A DNA stretch of 64,000 nucleotides, taken from assembly GCA_032690845.1 (NCBI GenBank), contig CM064422.1, forward strand, positions 8,308,001-8,372,000. The letters run 5' to 3'. This DNA comes from Eleusine coracana subsp. coracana. Taxonomy: Eukaryota; Streptophyta; Magnoliopsida; Poales; Poaceae. The stretch's first letter is position 1, and each line of letters begins with the position of its first letter. Of this stretch, positions 37,833 through 50,071 are shown piece by piece. The notes under the pieces are model-generated. The model saw only the letters and a program-made list of their open reading frames with translations, did not search any database and had not been told where the DNA came from. Made by a program: the position numbers and the translations under genes.

Positions 37833-38744
37833 CAAGGTTGACAAAACCGACCGGGCTGGTATAACCGGCCGGGCCCGGTTTATCGGTTACCGGTGTAACT
37901 GGCCGGTTAGTCGAGTAAAATTCAATTTGGGTGGCATGCGGTCGTCGGTTGGTTAACCGACCGGTTATACCGATTAATTGGTCAATTAACTCGGTTAACC
38001 AGTGACAGTAGTGATAAACCCGATTGATGAAGAAAAAAAATGATCTAAATAATAGGAAAAAATTAGTATAATATTTTTAAATATTAAGCATAATATTACA
38101 CACCAATACACAATACATTGAGTTTATACAATATAGCACAAATATATTGTGCTATATGAAACATCAAAATATAGTTGTCCTACACATAATTTTCTACAAA
38201 TAATTATACAATAGATTATATTAGATATATAGCATTCAAATAATATGTAAAATTTGTTACTTCCATGGAGATGCTTCATCTCAATAACAACATGTACAAT
38301 AAAATAAATCATGGGATGCTACATCTATTTTATAGCAACATGTTTACTATCTTTTTTCTATTCTAAATTAGCTATATTTTAAAGGCTAAAGTCTACATCT
38401 ATTTTATATTGAGTTTAAAAAAAATTACCTTAGCTTCTGTCAGCGGCTAGCCGAAACTCCACCTCGGTTAACCGACCCAACCGACCGGTTAACCGACCCA
38501 ACCAACCGGTTAACCTAGCTCCACATCTATTTTTTTCTATTTTTCCCTTTTTTCTTTTGTCAAAATACCTCGGTTTAATTCGATTTTTTCACCAAATTTT
38601 CTTATAATTCATCTAGTTTTTGATAAAAATATTACATATAATTTTTTTTAAAATTCGAAAAAAATTTAAACTCCAACCGGGAGTTAACCGGCCAACCGGA
38701 ATAACCGGTCCACACCAGTTCGTCACCCGGTTATGTTAACCTTG
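37833..38744. mobile_element. Non-autonomous hAT-like element (912 bp)
   Basis: The left end CAAGGTTGACAAAACCGACC and the reverse complement of the right end, CAAGGTTAACATAACCGGG, form terminal inverted repeats. A perfect 8-bp GCTGGGGG duplication flanks the element, as expected for hAT transposition. Subterminal regions are packed with GGTTAACCGG-like palindromic units on both sides (37860-37995 and 38460-38730). The AT-rich core has no transposase. It shares ends and subterminal repeats with the element at 58676-58878. Confidence 0.88.
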
Positions 38745-38752
38745 GCTGGGGG
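38745..38752. repeat. 8-bp target site duplication (right)
   Basis: Second copy of GCTGGGGG. It lies only 24 bp before the start codon of the SET-domain gene. Confidence 0.88.
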
Positions 38753-38776
38753 GCTCTCTTGGGCGCGGAAGGAAGG

Positions 38777-41700
38777 ATGGCGTCGTGGGCGGAGCAGCTG
38801 CAGCGGGAGCTCGCCGGCCGCGGCCTTGCCGTCGCCTCCGTTCCGGCCAAGGGCCGCGGCCTCGTTGCCACCCGCAGCTTCTTCCCCGGTATTAACCTCG
38901 CCCTCCCACTTTCTCCTCGAACCGATGACGCAGTTTTGCAGGTTCGTGCCAAGCAGGGTTGTCGGGCCGCCTACAACCTGCTCGGCGGAATGTGGGAATG
39001 GCATCCCCGGTGACCGCTTGTGGCATGGCAAGCGTCGCGCATCCTTTATGTGTTTCACAGTTTTCTGCGCTGGTGTCCCAGCTCATTTCGCTGTGCCTCC
39101 TCATGCTAACGATATTCTGTTATGCGTTGCAGGGGAAGTTATTATCAGCCAAGAACCTTACACTTCTACGCCTAACAAGATCTCAGTTGGATCGGCCTGT
39201 GACCATTGTTTCTCCACTGGACACCTGAGAAAGTGCTCAGTCTGTCGAGTTGTTTGGTACTGCGGCAGCGCTTGCCAGGTGCCAACTCTAGTATACTCTG
39301 CAGCTGTTACATTTCTATGTCTTGGGCAAGCACATGCTTTGGTGGCTCTGCTCTAACACTCATCTTGGAACCATTACGCTTTCCGTGGTACCATTCTTTT
39401 ATGTGAAATCATGTCAGTGCAGAAAGAAGAATGGAAACTGCATCAACTCGAATGTCAAGCAATCGCGGCACTTACAGAGGATAGGAAGAAGATGCTTACT
39501 CCTACAATTCGTTTGATGGTGCGGCTTGTGCTAAAAAGAAAAATGCAAAATGAGAAGGTAATGCCTGGTAGTGTGGCTCCTACAAACCGCCATTTCGACA
39601 ATTTGCATGTAAAAGGGCCCTTTTTTCCTTCTTCGTAACTGTGATATTTCCTATAAGGAAATTTGAACTGCAGAGCAATATCATATGCTTGTGATTACTG
39701 TAGAAACCTGCATGAATCACACGGATGATATCTTTGTATTTTATAGCACATTGTACATGGCTGATGTTAACTTGCTATTACATTTATTACCAGCTCATTC
39801 CATCTTCAGGAATTGATAACTACAGCCTAGTGGATGCCTTGGAGTCACGTATCCTGTTCCTATCCTCTTGCTGCATTTGATTGATGATGAATATGAATAT
39901 TATGGCTCATGAATGTTGTATTGGCTTCTTTGACTTCAAAATAATAGATATATTTAAGGTTGATGAAAATCAACTTGTGCTCTATGCTCAGATGGCCAAT
40001 CTTGTGAACCTGATTCTTCCTTCACTTGAGCTTGACCTTAAGGAGATTGCACATACTTTTTCTAAGGTAATTCCCAGCATGTGTTTCATATGGTCATGGA
40101 TTGTACAAAATTGACATAGGTATATTCATTCTTTTTTTTATGTACCCAAACATTACAGTTAAGGAGCTGCTAGGACTATATCAAAATGTTTGTCTTTTAA
40201 GTGGCACCATTAAGCTAAAAACGTTTGTCATCCTAGATCATGGTCATATTTTGAATATATATCAGATATTGGTTGCTATCAATCCAGTCCTCATGATATA
40301 TGACCTACTATGTACCGTTACAATTGCTTTCATGCCCAGGTCTTTTGTATTTGAGTAGTGCCTCTTAATGTGATTCGCTGAGGTGACAAATTATTCCTGC
40401 ATTTTCCATCTCATTGGACAGTGCTATTTAGTATTCCACTGCTACAGATTTAATCCTTCTGCATGTATGTAAGAATTGATTTGCAGGTTGAAGAATATTG
40501 ATGATTTGAGCATGAATGGTTGATTTTATGATGTTCTTGTGCAGTTCTCATGCAATGCTCATACCATATGTGATCCTGAGCTTCGGCCTCTTGGGACTGG
40601 ACTGTTCCCCGTTATATCTATTATCAACCACAGGTGGTATACTAAGCTTTATTTTCACTTGTTTAGCATCATCTTCAGATGTCAGCATTTTGGTAAATGA
40701 TTGTTTTTCATTTTACTGATTTCTTTTTGCATATTTAGTTGCATACCAAATGCAGTTTTGATATTTGATGGGCGGACAGCTTATGTTCGTGCATTGGAAC
40801 CAATAAGCAAAGATGAAGAGGTAAGGAATCTTAACTTTACATTCTCTTTTGACCGTATGCTGCTTAACTTGCATGCTTTGCTTTTTTTTTACCTTTTAGG
40901 TTTGTCTTTTGTCAGATATCAATAAGCTACATTGAGACTGCAGCAGTCACTAAGAAGAGACAGGATGATCTGAAGCAGTACTTCTTCATCTGCACATGTC
41001 TACGTTGTCTCAAGGTTTTGCCTTGCTGTCCAACATTTTAATCTCTTCCATGGAAAAATAATATGTTTTTGACTATCCAAATTTTCACTTCTGAACAATG
41101 CTTAAGGGTGCTGAAGAGGATGCTCTCCTTGAGGGTTATAGATGCAAGAACCAAACATGTGATGGCTTTCTGCTGCATGACTCAGGTGTGTTACTGATAA
41201 AACTGAAAAGTACTAGCTGAAATGCTGTGAAAAATGGCATTGAATTGATTAACCAAACTTAGGTTTATATAATGAAACTGAGAACCCTTTCTTTCTTTTC
41301 CTCAGACATAATGAATCTTACATCCTACATGTATCTGACATTCGTAGGGAAAAATGCTTATACATGCCAAAAATGTAGCAGTTCCAGAGATGAGGAAGAG
41401 GTAAAAAGGATGACAAGTGAAATTCTGTTGTTATCAGACAAAGCTTCTTCATTTCTTTCATCAGGAAGTATCCTTACAGATGACCACAGTTGTTTTTTAA
41501 CGCAAATCTGCAGTTATTATCTTCTGATATATTTGGTATCCAGTACATTTGAGCACCTTAATGGGGTACAATAGATAATATTGAAGCAGGTCCATTGTAC
41601 AAGAGCATTGAACAGTTAGAGAGGAAGCTGTGCCATCCTTTCTCAATCACTTTGCTGCACACACGTGAAACACTTTTGAAGGTATATTTCTAGCTCGTCT

Positions 41701-43463
41701 CATAATACCAAAAGGATTTCTTCTTGTTGTTGCTACTAATACCACTCACTTAAAAAAATTATAAACCAAACACACCAGGGCAGGTATACCTTTTTATATA
41801 AGTTAGGTTTCTAGTCCGAGGTGGGTACCATCAAAACTGCCACGCTCGCTTGTTCATCTCTGCTCTACTATCTTGTTAATATTTAGTAGCTATTTTTGAT
41901 CCAGATATACATGGAGTTACAAGAGTGGCAGACTGCATTGACATTTTGCAGATTGACAATCCCAGTTTATGAAAGTAAGTCTGTTGTAACCTTATTATAT
42001 TCAAACACAAGTACTTTAGGCATGAACTTTTCGTTTTCTATTTTATGTATTATATATTTGCAATTTGAGAGGCAGTATTCCACCTCCATATTCTGATTTC
42101 TGATGTTAGTTATATATGATTTTTGCATGCCAGTAAGTATCCAAATGATAAATTTTCAGCATCTTACGCACCGGGGGTACTTTCCTGTCTTTATACTTAG
42201 CTCCTGTTTGATCACATTTGTTAGTTATCTCTGCTAAAGCTTAAAAGATAATCCCTCTAGCGTACTTGATCTTCAGATTCAGACAAGAGAGAAAAAAACG
42301 GCCAGGAAAAGAATCTGTTCTCCCTGTCCGAATATCAAGTGAACTTGACTGGAGGGAGTGATTAGGCCAAAAAATTGTATATACTTGTCCCGTGAAGTTG
42401 ATTGCACTGAGCTTAGGATGAACCCATAAAGTCCCACCAAGTTGTTTACCTGATTGAGAGGTAGAGACAGGCCAGCATATGTGATCTTACACCTTAAAGC
42501 TTATGCATTATGGTAGGATATATAAACTAGGAATAGGGACCTTGTTGCATTTTCCCTTAAAAGAGGAAAGATAAATTGACTAGTGAGAAACATCATGTTA
42601 AGAAAAAGAAGAAAAAAATTTGCTGCACTAGAGCTAACCGCTTATTTTGTTAGCAACAGGTATAATGGTATACCGGTAAGGAGGCACAGGAACAAAACTG
42701 CTCATATGGTATTAGCAGTTGGAAAGGATGATACTTGGTGATTAAACTTTTAAATAAACAGAGAAAGAAAATGCTAACTATATTTTCAAACAATAAAGAT
42801 AATATCAATTTCATGGAGTTCCTATAGAAACTCAATGTTCACTAATGCTTTTTTCTTCTCATTTACATCAGGAGTTTATCCACCATTTCATCCAATGATT
42901 GGATTGCAGTTCTATACTTGTGGAAAGCTTGAATGGTATGGACTAATACCTATCCGCATGTTCTCCTCACACATGCAATATTTATGATTTGGTAGTTTCT
43001 TACTTGTACATACTTTGACAATTAAATTCTTGAGCTTTACCCTGGTATTAACTTTTGGCAAAGTTTATTGTAGATTTGACACTGATATGAACTTTTATAG
43101 GAAAACAAAGTCCAGCAAAACATTGATATGAAACTAACTTATGAGTTGTGACCTTTCAAGTAAAGGTCACATGCAGAAAATCTATGTCTAGTATCCATGC
43201 TAGTTTCTCTTTTAAAGTTTCCAGTCTAATCCTTCTTCATACCTTTAAACAGCCATGCTCTTCATATGTACAGTTACATCTAGGTTTCTCTCCATTGCAG
43301 GCTGCTTGAGTGCACCGACGACCCTCTGAAATCTTTAACTAGGGCCGCAGACATACTTAGAATAACACATGGTACAAAATCCCAGTTCATGACGGAGCTT
43401 TTCTCGAAGCTAGAGGAAGCAAGGGCTGAAGTTTCTTTTATGCTCTCATCCAGGGATGGATAA
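38777..43463 (+). CDS. ASHR1: SET and MYND domain protein lysine methyltransferase, ASHR1-like
   Basis: A SMYD-type putative histone/protein lysine methyltransferase resembling Arabidopsis ASHR1. Exons: 38777-38888, 39133-39278, 39423-39557, 39794-39848, 39948-40066, 40545-40633, 40739-40820, 40916-41014, 41107-41185, 41348-41467, 41575-41681, 41905-41974, 42872-42935, 43301-43463. They total 480 codons (479 aa), close to ASHR1. The N-terminal SET part (KGRGLVATRSFFPGEVI) is split by a MYND zinc finger (CDHCFSTGHLRKCSVC...YCGSACQ, closed by WKLHQLEC). The catalytic NHSCIPNA spans the exon 6/7 junction, and ISYIETA plus a post-SET Cys cluster (CTCLRC...C) follow. The C-terminal half is the helical TPR-like region. 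A hAT element ends 32 bp upstream of the ATG. Exon 11 has two in-frame acceptors 15 bp apart. Confidence 0.94.
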
Positions 43464-44116
43464 GAAGAGCCATTATCATGAGAAACTGCTATGGAAAATA
43501 GTGAAGATTTCAAGTAAAAAAAAAATAGTGAAGATTGTTGAGACAACACTGGACACACTGTGTAAGTGTAAAAATAGAATTGTTAAGGTGACATGAGGAT
43601 TCTGCTGTTTCCAATCTTCCTTTTGGGTATTGAGATGGTGTAGAGAATCATGAAATTATCACAAATTCATGCATGTGCCACAAAAATTAAGTTCTAATAT
43701 GTTGTAAGATGTATCAGTAGCTGAGTTTAATTATAGTTTCTCTGCTTCTCTTGTCAGTTTAATTATCCATGCTCGGCATCATCTTTCAAATCTCACCAGA
43801 CGGAGAAATAATCCACAGTGCTCGCCCCATTTTATGACAATCCAAATACAGAAACTCATTCTATTAGTGAAGTGGAATATTACATACGACTTACCTTTTC
43901 ATGTGATATACATAATGAACTATACTTATACCTGTTTTTTATAAGTTCCTGCAGGGAATGAAATTATCCCTCTTGAATTACTGCACTACTGACAAACTTA
44001 ATATTTACATATCTCAACCTCATGGCTTGAAAAAAAAATGTTTCAGATAGTTCATACCCAATTCTAACTAGTAAGTAGTGTCTTTATTCTTTCGAAATGT
44101 GTTGGAATATGTATTA
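43464..44116. other. Convergent intergenic region (two 3' UTRs)
   Basis: About 650 bp between the stops of the SET-domain gene and the fibrillin gene, AT-rich, with no ORF of interest. It probably holds the 3' UTRs and polyadenylation sites of both genes. Confidence 0.5.
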
Positions 44117-46444
44117 TCATTCAGTTGACAACGGAACTCTGTATGTTGGGTCGACCATCTTCAGTACGAACAAGTTTCCCTTGTCACCTCTTGAAATTCT
44201 GCAGGCAAGCAAGTTGATTTCTCGCAATCAATAAATGTTGGCATTTAGCATTGAAATGCTGAATATTGAGAACGTCATCAACTTTACAAACACCTGGAGG
44301 AGCACTATGTCCTCAAAGTATTAAATTTCTCATCACCTTAACAAATATGAACTAGACACAACCTAGATAACATTTTGAGTCTTGTATTAAGGGCAGGTGG
44401 TGTTTCTAAACGCGAAAGCTTGTGTAACATATACACTGTAGGGTTGAGCGTTTCCAGTTGCAGAGAATGGTAATTTAGCGAGGAAGCAAATCATGGAGAA
44501 CAGATAGACAAAACAATTATAGTGGTTTCATAACTGGACACTCAGAGCAAAATAAGCTAACCTGAGCTCTTCATCAAGGTAGGTAATTTCCAGTTCCCCT
44601 TTACCACTTCCGGGCGCTTTGATTGGGATCTAATGCAAAAAGGGGCAAAAATGAAAACCAGTAATTTATGAACAGTTTAGCCTAAAGGTCAATTAGGCCA
44701 TGTAAAGATCAAATTTACCAAGTACTTAGGGGGACTAACGGGAAGAGCATGACCTAAACTTTATGTATTTTGAGATTGTGCTACATCTACCATCCTTGTA
44801 TGTGTTAGAGCCTACTACCATTGGATTGCTATGGTAAAATTAAAACAAAGGTAAGCATTTGGAGCATGAGCTAATGATGCGAAATGACGAATTGATGATT
44901 GAGCGTAATACTATGATACTAACATCCGGTTTATTGGTCAAATGTTAAAATGTCTTACCAAACTAAATATTTTGAAGTAGTCAAATTTAACCGCCACTCT
45001 TTTAGCATTCAGAGGTACCAAGTTGGCAGTAACCTGCAAAAACAAATGTTATCAAATCACCGTCTTCAGATAAACAACTATCTTTTAATCAATAGTCAAA
45101 AGAATTAACTATCTACTAATCAACAGTTTAAAAAATCATCCATACTCGAAATATATTCACAAACTTCAGAGAACACTACATTTAACATGACAACTGCTCA
45201 AGGAAGAAATGCAGCATGGTTGCAGAAATTTTACCTGAAATGCGTACATTGAAACAAAGGTACTGACAGAAAAAAAAAATGTTGGAGTGGATGACATGAA
45301 CACCTTACTACAATTCAAGAGACTTCAATACTGTAATCAATGTTTCAGCTAACACATTCCTTTAATTAGGAGAGCAGGTCAACACCCTACTTGCTAGAAC
45401 TGCTTGAACGTAGCACATCAGAAGGAACTCAGCTACATTTCACACAAAAGCTATAAAGCATAGCTTCCTACAAGATAACTCTTTGCTTCATCATAAAGAA
45501 AGGAATTACAAATATCAGAATTGAGCTCTTGAAGCGAAGACAGACTGGAGTTAGTTTCAGTCAAAATCACCTGATTAAAGTAGGGCCATGTTTCCATGTT
45601 TTGAGCTCTCAAAGTGTCGGCATTGATTGCTTGGTAAATCTTCCCGAACGGCCTCAGGAACTTAGGGCCTCTGCATTAGCAGGTGAGCAGAATTTGACGT
45701 CCCAGTAAGAAAAATAGATCAGCAGCCGACTGCTCGTGTGAGGCTGCAAAGGAAGATACTAGCTACCGAACGGGAACATCAGGAAAAATTTTGAATTGCG
45801 TTAATGCGCTCAGGCAATGGTTATTGGTTCACGCGCTCTTGAGCAGTAATAATACAAACTGTTGGATTCCGATGCAAAACATGTGCAGACAGAGACAGGA
45901 CCGAGGAAAGAAACCTGTGGTTGCAGTATGGAAGTGGAGGTGGTGTACAGGAGCTCCCACTTCCCGTTGAGGAGATCGGACTTGAGCGGCTCCTTCACCT
46001 TGTTCACCGCCTCCAGTTGCCGAACGACCTGAACAAAAAGGAAGTCTCGAGACGCATTGGTACGGTCAGTGTAACGGAAAGAAGCATCATCGCTTCTTCG
46101 TTCGTTCTCACCTGCTCCACGCCCTCCTTGTCCTCCGGCGAGGCCTCGGCGCCGCGGTCGAGCGGCGCGATGGCGGCGAGGAGCTCCTCCTTGAGCTTCT
46201 CCGCCTTCTTGGCGTCGCTCTCCCCTTCCCCCTTGAGGAACGGCGGCAGGAAGGAGAAGGACGACACGCCCGCCCTCCACCTGCTGTCCTGGCGCCCGCC
46301 CGGCGCCGGCGCCGCGGCTAGCGCGAGGCTTGGCCCTCTCCTGGCGCCGCCGAGGCTCAGCGGCGACACGGGGAATTGGCAGGAGGAGGAGGCGGCGCTG
46401 GGGCCGGGGCTGATGAGCAGCGGGAGCGAGGCGGCGGGCGCCAT
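44117..46444 (-). CDS. Plastid-lipid-associated protein / fibrillin, with an apparent 1-nt frameshift
   Basis: A PAP/fibrillin protein of plastoglobules or thylakoids; the sequence resembles the PAP6/FBN4-type group. Exons on the minus strand: 46444-46112, 46028-45915, 45670-45571, 45033-44959, 44629-44562, 44198-44117. The N-terminal ~60 residues are Ala/Ser/Pro-rich and fit a chloroplast transit peptide. Conserved segments are EPLKSDLLNGKWELLYTTS, KFLRPFGKIYQAIN, NMETWPYFNQ, PIKAPGSGKGELEITYLDEEL and RISRGDKGNLF. Exon 3 is 100 nt where 99 would keep phase, so one extra base just after the acceptor puts a TAA in frame. An alternative donor at 45902 with an acceptor at 45668 would restore frame. 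Otherwise the model is 256 aa. The start was chosen at 46444 because the upstream in-frame ATG gives a long unlike extension. Confidence 0.85.
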
Positions 46445-48005
46445 GGCGCGGCGCGACGCAGAGGGGGCACGGGAGGCCGCGTGTGCAGGAACGAGCGGGA
46501 TTTTTGCGTGCCAATTTGCGGTGGCGGCGGCCGTGAGCACACCGTGCTCGTCCGCGTTTTCACGAAGGCGAAGAAGGCAGCGCGCGTATTTCGAGTGGTG
46601 GATATAGCGCGCGCCCGCCCGCGCGAGGGTAGGGTGCTGCCGCGGCGCCTGTGCTTGTTTCTGGAACTGCACTGAGCACGGCACGGAGTCTGTAGCTCAA
46701 GAAGCTAAAGAAGCGGCAGTGTGGCACACTCAACACTACCGACCACTGCAAGTCTGCAACTACTTGCCAGAATTGATTGTAGCTACACGCTCAACAAGTT
46801 CGAGCTGGGTTCGTCAGTTTGTCCCATTTGGCACGCTACAAAGAAGCTTAGGTGACTGAGAAGCCGATCCGATTTATACACCCAAAATGGCAGTTTCCAA
46901 GTTCGGATGCAGCCAGCTACCATCTGACTGTAAGATATCCTCTATCCAAAATGTTTGTGCAGGCGCCCCCAACAAAAACCAATCTTATCTTCCTGAAGAG
47001 AGCAACTCAAGCATAAATTTGCCAGCCAGCATTTGAATGCCTTCAGAACACAATAACACCTCTGGACATAACACAACTCGTTGAGTTCCTTGCATCAAGC
47101 AGAGATAGAACACCAGAGACAAACCAAAACAGTGGATCACATGTAACCTTGATTTAGCACCTCATATATAATATACTAGCAAAGTGTCCGTGCGTTGCTA
47201 CGGATTTAAAAAACAAAACACTCTTTATAACTTAAATATAAATTATTTACATAATACAATTATTAGATATATACAATATTATTTACATTTTTTATATGAA
47301 AGATCATATTTATATTATTGTTGGTGCTTTTTAGTATACCATTTTATATATCAAAAATAACATTTTTTCACATTTTTTACCATATTCTAGAAGTGTTATC
47401 TGAAAGGAAAAATCAATTTACGCAGTCTACAAAATAGCACTGCATTACAACGTGATTTTGAACTTGAAACCTTGCTCCAATGGAAAACGTTAAAACACGA
47501 AAGTTGTAAATCTCGTCGATACCTTTTCGAAACATATGTGGATCATATTATTTGAACTTTAGAGGTAGAAGATATGGGCTCCGCACAGAGACCTGCACAG
47601 AGAAGTCCGAATCAAAACAAATACTTTTGCATCGCATATTTGAAAACCTAAACGGCAGGATCTGTATTTCTGTTGAATACCAAAGTTATAAAACTTTTCG
47701 AGAGCTACAATATAGAGTCCGAGTTTGCTTAATTTGAGCTCCATATGAGGGAGTTATGATTTTTGAAATTTAGTACTTGATATGAAAGATACGAAACCGA
47801 TTTGGATTCAATCTCTAACTTTGTGGACACGAAGTGAACGACCGCACCTCAATTAATAGATTGTAGAGATTCCGCTACTATATTTGCAGTAGCTGATCAT
47901 ATTCCCATGATTCATCTATGATAGCATCAAAAGCTCAGAACGAAAACAACGCAGTAGCAATGTTACATGTAAACCAAACAAAACTTAAGTACAGGGCAAC
48001 ATGAC
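46445..48005. other. Intergenic: fibrillin promoter and a TE-like stretch
   Basis: 46445-46700 is the GC-rich promoter/5' UTR side of the fibrillin gene. About 47175-47880 begins with CCGTGCGTTGCTACGG, a motif I associate with dispersed grass repeats, and is AT-rich and non-coding. It is probably a degenerate transposon, but its ends were not resolved. Confidence 0.4.
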
Positions 48006-49468
48006 TTATTCTTCCTGGGAGGAAGGCGACTTCTTCTTGGCAACTGAAGCCCTCTTTCCTTTGAGTGTCCGGCAGTTGTTCTTTGTCCTCTGGCCACGGA
48101 CAGGGAGCCCCAGCTTGTGCCGGATGCCTCTGTAGCACCTAATCTCCTTCAACCTCTCGATCGCCACACGGTTGAAACGTTTCTGTAAGGCATGCCATAC
48201 AACATTATATCAATATATCCAGTATTTTCGTTCCTTTTCAAGTCAACAGCAATACCAAACAAAATGGTCAGAACTGGCGTATGACAGTGAAATGTAGATA
48301 GGTCTGCCTAGTCACAAGTACGGTAGCCATGGAAATCACTAAACATGGAGAACTAGCAAGATTTAACAATATACTAAAACTTAGGATTTGCATTCCTTTG
48401 CAAGCCAGCATCAGTACAAAATTAAGTTGTGAGAAACTGGACTGTGAAATAAAATGAACTACAAGGGTGCATATTGACCCTTAAGCCTTGAACTTTCAAG
48501 GAATATTCAAATAGTAACATGATAAGTATATATATTGCTATCATCTTTAACTACTAAACCAAATAACTGTAGTACTAAATTATAAAGGGTTCAGCGACAT
48601 TACCAGGTCTCCTTCAATCATGTACTTGCTGACTTCCTTACGGAGGGTAATGACCTCCTCCTCACTGAGGTCCTTGGTGACCTTGTTATCGAAATTGAGG
48701 TCCAAAAGGATCTGACGGGAACGCGACCGCCCAATGCCATGGATGTACTGCAGCGAGTACTCCACCCTCTTGTGGTTTGGGATCTCAACACCACCAATAC
48801 GAATGCACTCAATCCGCAGGCCACCGTGACCAATTCCTCCCTTCTACCAGGTCGCCAATAAACAGAAGAATCAAAATCACAAAACAGTTACCATTATCTG
48901 CACTGGCAGAGCTAGAAACCAACGCAAGAGGGGGGCAGATAAAGGATTCAAGCTAATTTCCCTCGTGATTAAGCATCGGCCCGTGATTATATGCATTCTG
49001 ACTAAAAGAACCACCATTTCCTTTACTACCGGAGTCAAGCAAAAATATCTCGCCACAATGAAACAGCATTAGTCTTCAATGTACTAGTGACACCACTTTC
49101 ATCCCAATTCTCAAAAGACTAACCTCTAAACATCCAGGAAATATACTACTAACACACAATTGCATCCAAAACCTAGGAGTACTCAAAACAAGCACTTAGC
49201 TCCTTTCACCCTTCGTTCTATGATCACAATATCCAGCTCGGCCGAGGTCTAGATGCAGCTAGGAGAACACATATAAGCAGAGGCACGCCCAGACCCGAGT
49301 GTGTTATGTACAGGCAAACAGTCAATACGGGAAACAGAGAGTAGGATGGCAGCGGAGGTCGGCACTAACCTTGGAAGCGGGGAAGGAGAGGGAGGAGTTG
49401 CGGCTCCGGGTGGAGAGGGGGAGGGATGAGGTGGCGACGGGGACAGACACCATCGAGAGGGTCGCCAT
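48006..49468 (-). CDS. RPS13: Plastid 30S ribosomal protein S13 (uS13c), nuclear encoded
   Basis: A component of the head of the small plastid ribosomal subunit that contacts 5S/23S rRNA bridges and tRNA. Exons on the minus strand: 49468-49370, 48843-48604, 48182-48006, giving 172 codons (171 aa) in phase. Exon 1 is a Ser/Thr/Val-rich transit peptide of about 45 residues including the exon junction. Then come the S13 helices with GVEIPNHKRVEYSLQYIHGI and GRSRSRQILLDL, the KYMIEGDL segment, and the C-terminal RCYRGIRHKLGLPVRGQRTK-like motif typical of bacterial-type S13. The Lys-rich end KKKSPSSQEE is plastid-like. Length is that expected for a plastid S13 precursor. The start is the first ATG giving a plausible transit peptide; an upstream in-frame ATG exists but adds unlike sequence. 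Confidence 0.95.
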
Positions 49469-50071
49469 TTTTGCTCTCCTGTCGAGCCGCAGAGGGTGAG
49501 GCGTGCGCGCAGTGTCTCGGATAGAAGAACTCCGGGGAGGGAAGCCGATAAGGTTGCGCAGGTTGCTTCTGACCCGCAGGCCTGGGCCTAATTGGGAGAC
49601 ATCTTTTGGGATTTCTGAGGCCCAGAAAGTTTTAAAATTGTGGCCTCGCACAGCCCAAATCGTGTCGCTTTGTTCTCAGCCTCTCGGCACCAGGGAATGC
49701 CAACATGCTTAGCAAAAGCACTTTAACATATCCCTAAAAAAAACGCACTTTAACGTAGACATAATAGTTATTAGTTGTCTAACATATAATCAAAACAATA
49801 GTTGAAAACAGTTTTCTTAAATACAAACGTGAACTCAAATGTTCGTTTTCTGTTAGCACAAGCGCACAGCACAGCACAGTGAGAGAGAACAGCAAACACA
49901 AGACCAGCATACAGTGATAATATCATATGGTATTAACGGAAGTATATTCAAGTTGTTACATCTCTACAGCTACACTTGAATAGGTATACAATATCAAGAA
50001 AACAAAAAAAAAGATGAGAAAATTGCTAATACACTGAGCATCCAAAAGCAATACTTAGATGCGGTGGGGCA
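49469..50071. other. Intergenic: S13 promoter and VTT gene 3' flank
   Basis: The GC-rich part next to the S13 start is its probable promoter and 5' UTR. The AT-rich part from about 49730 probably holds the 3' UTR of the VTT-domain gene. Confidence 0.45.

Noticed and set aside
47552..47744. Matching ORFs on both strands
   Set aside because: They lie within a degenerate repeat-like segment and have no protein features.
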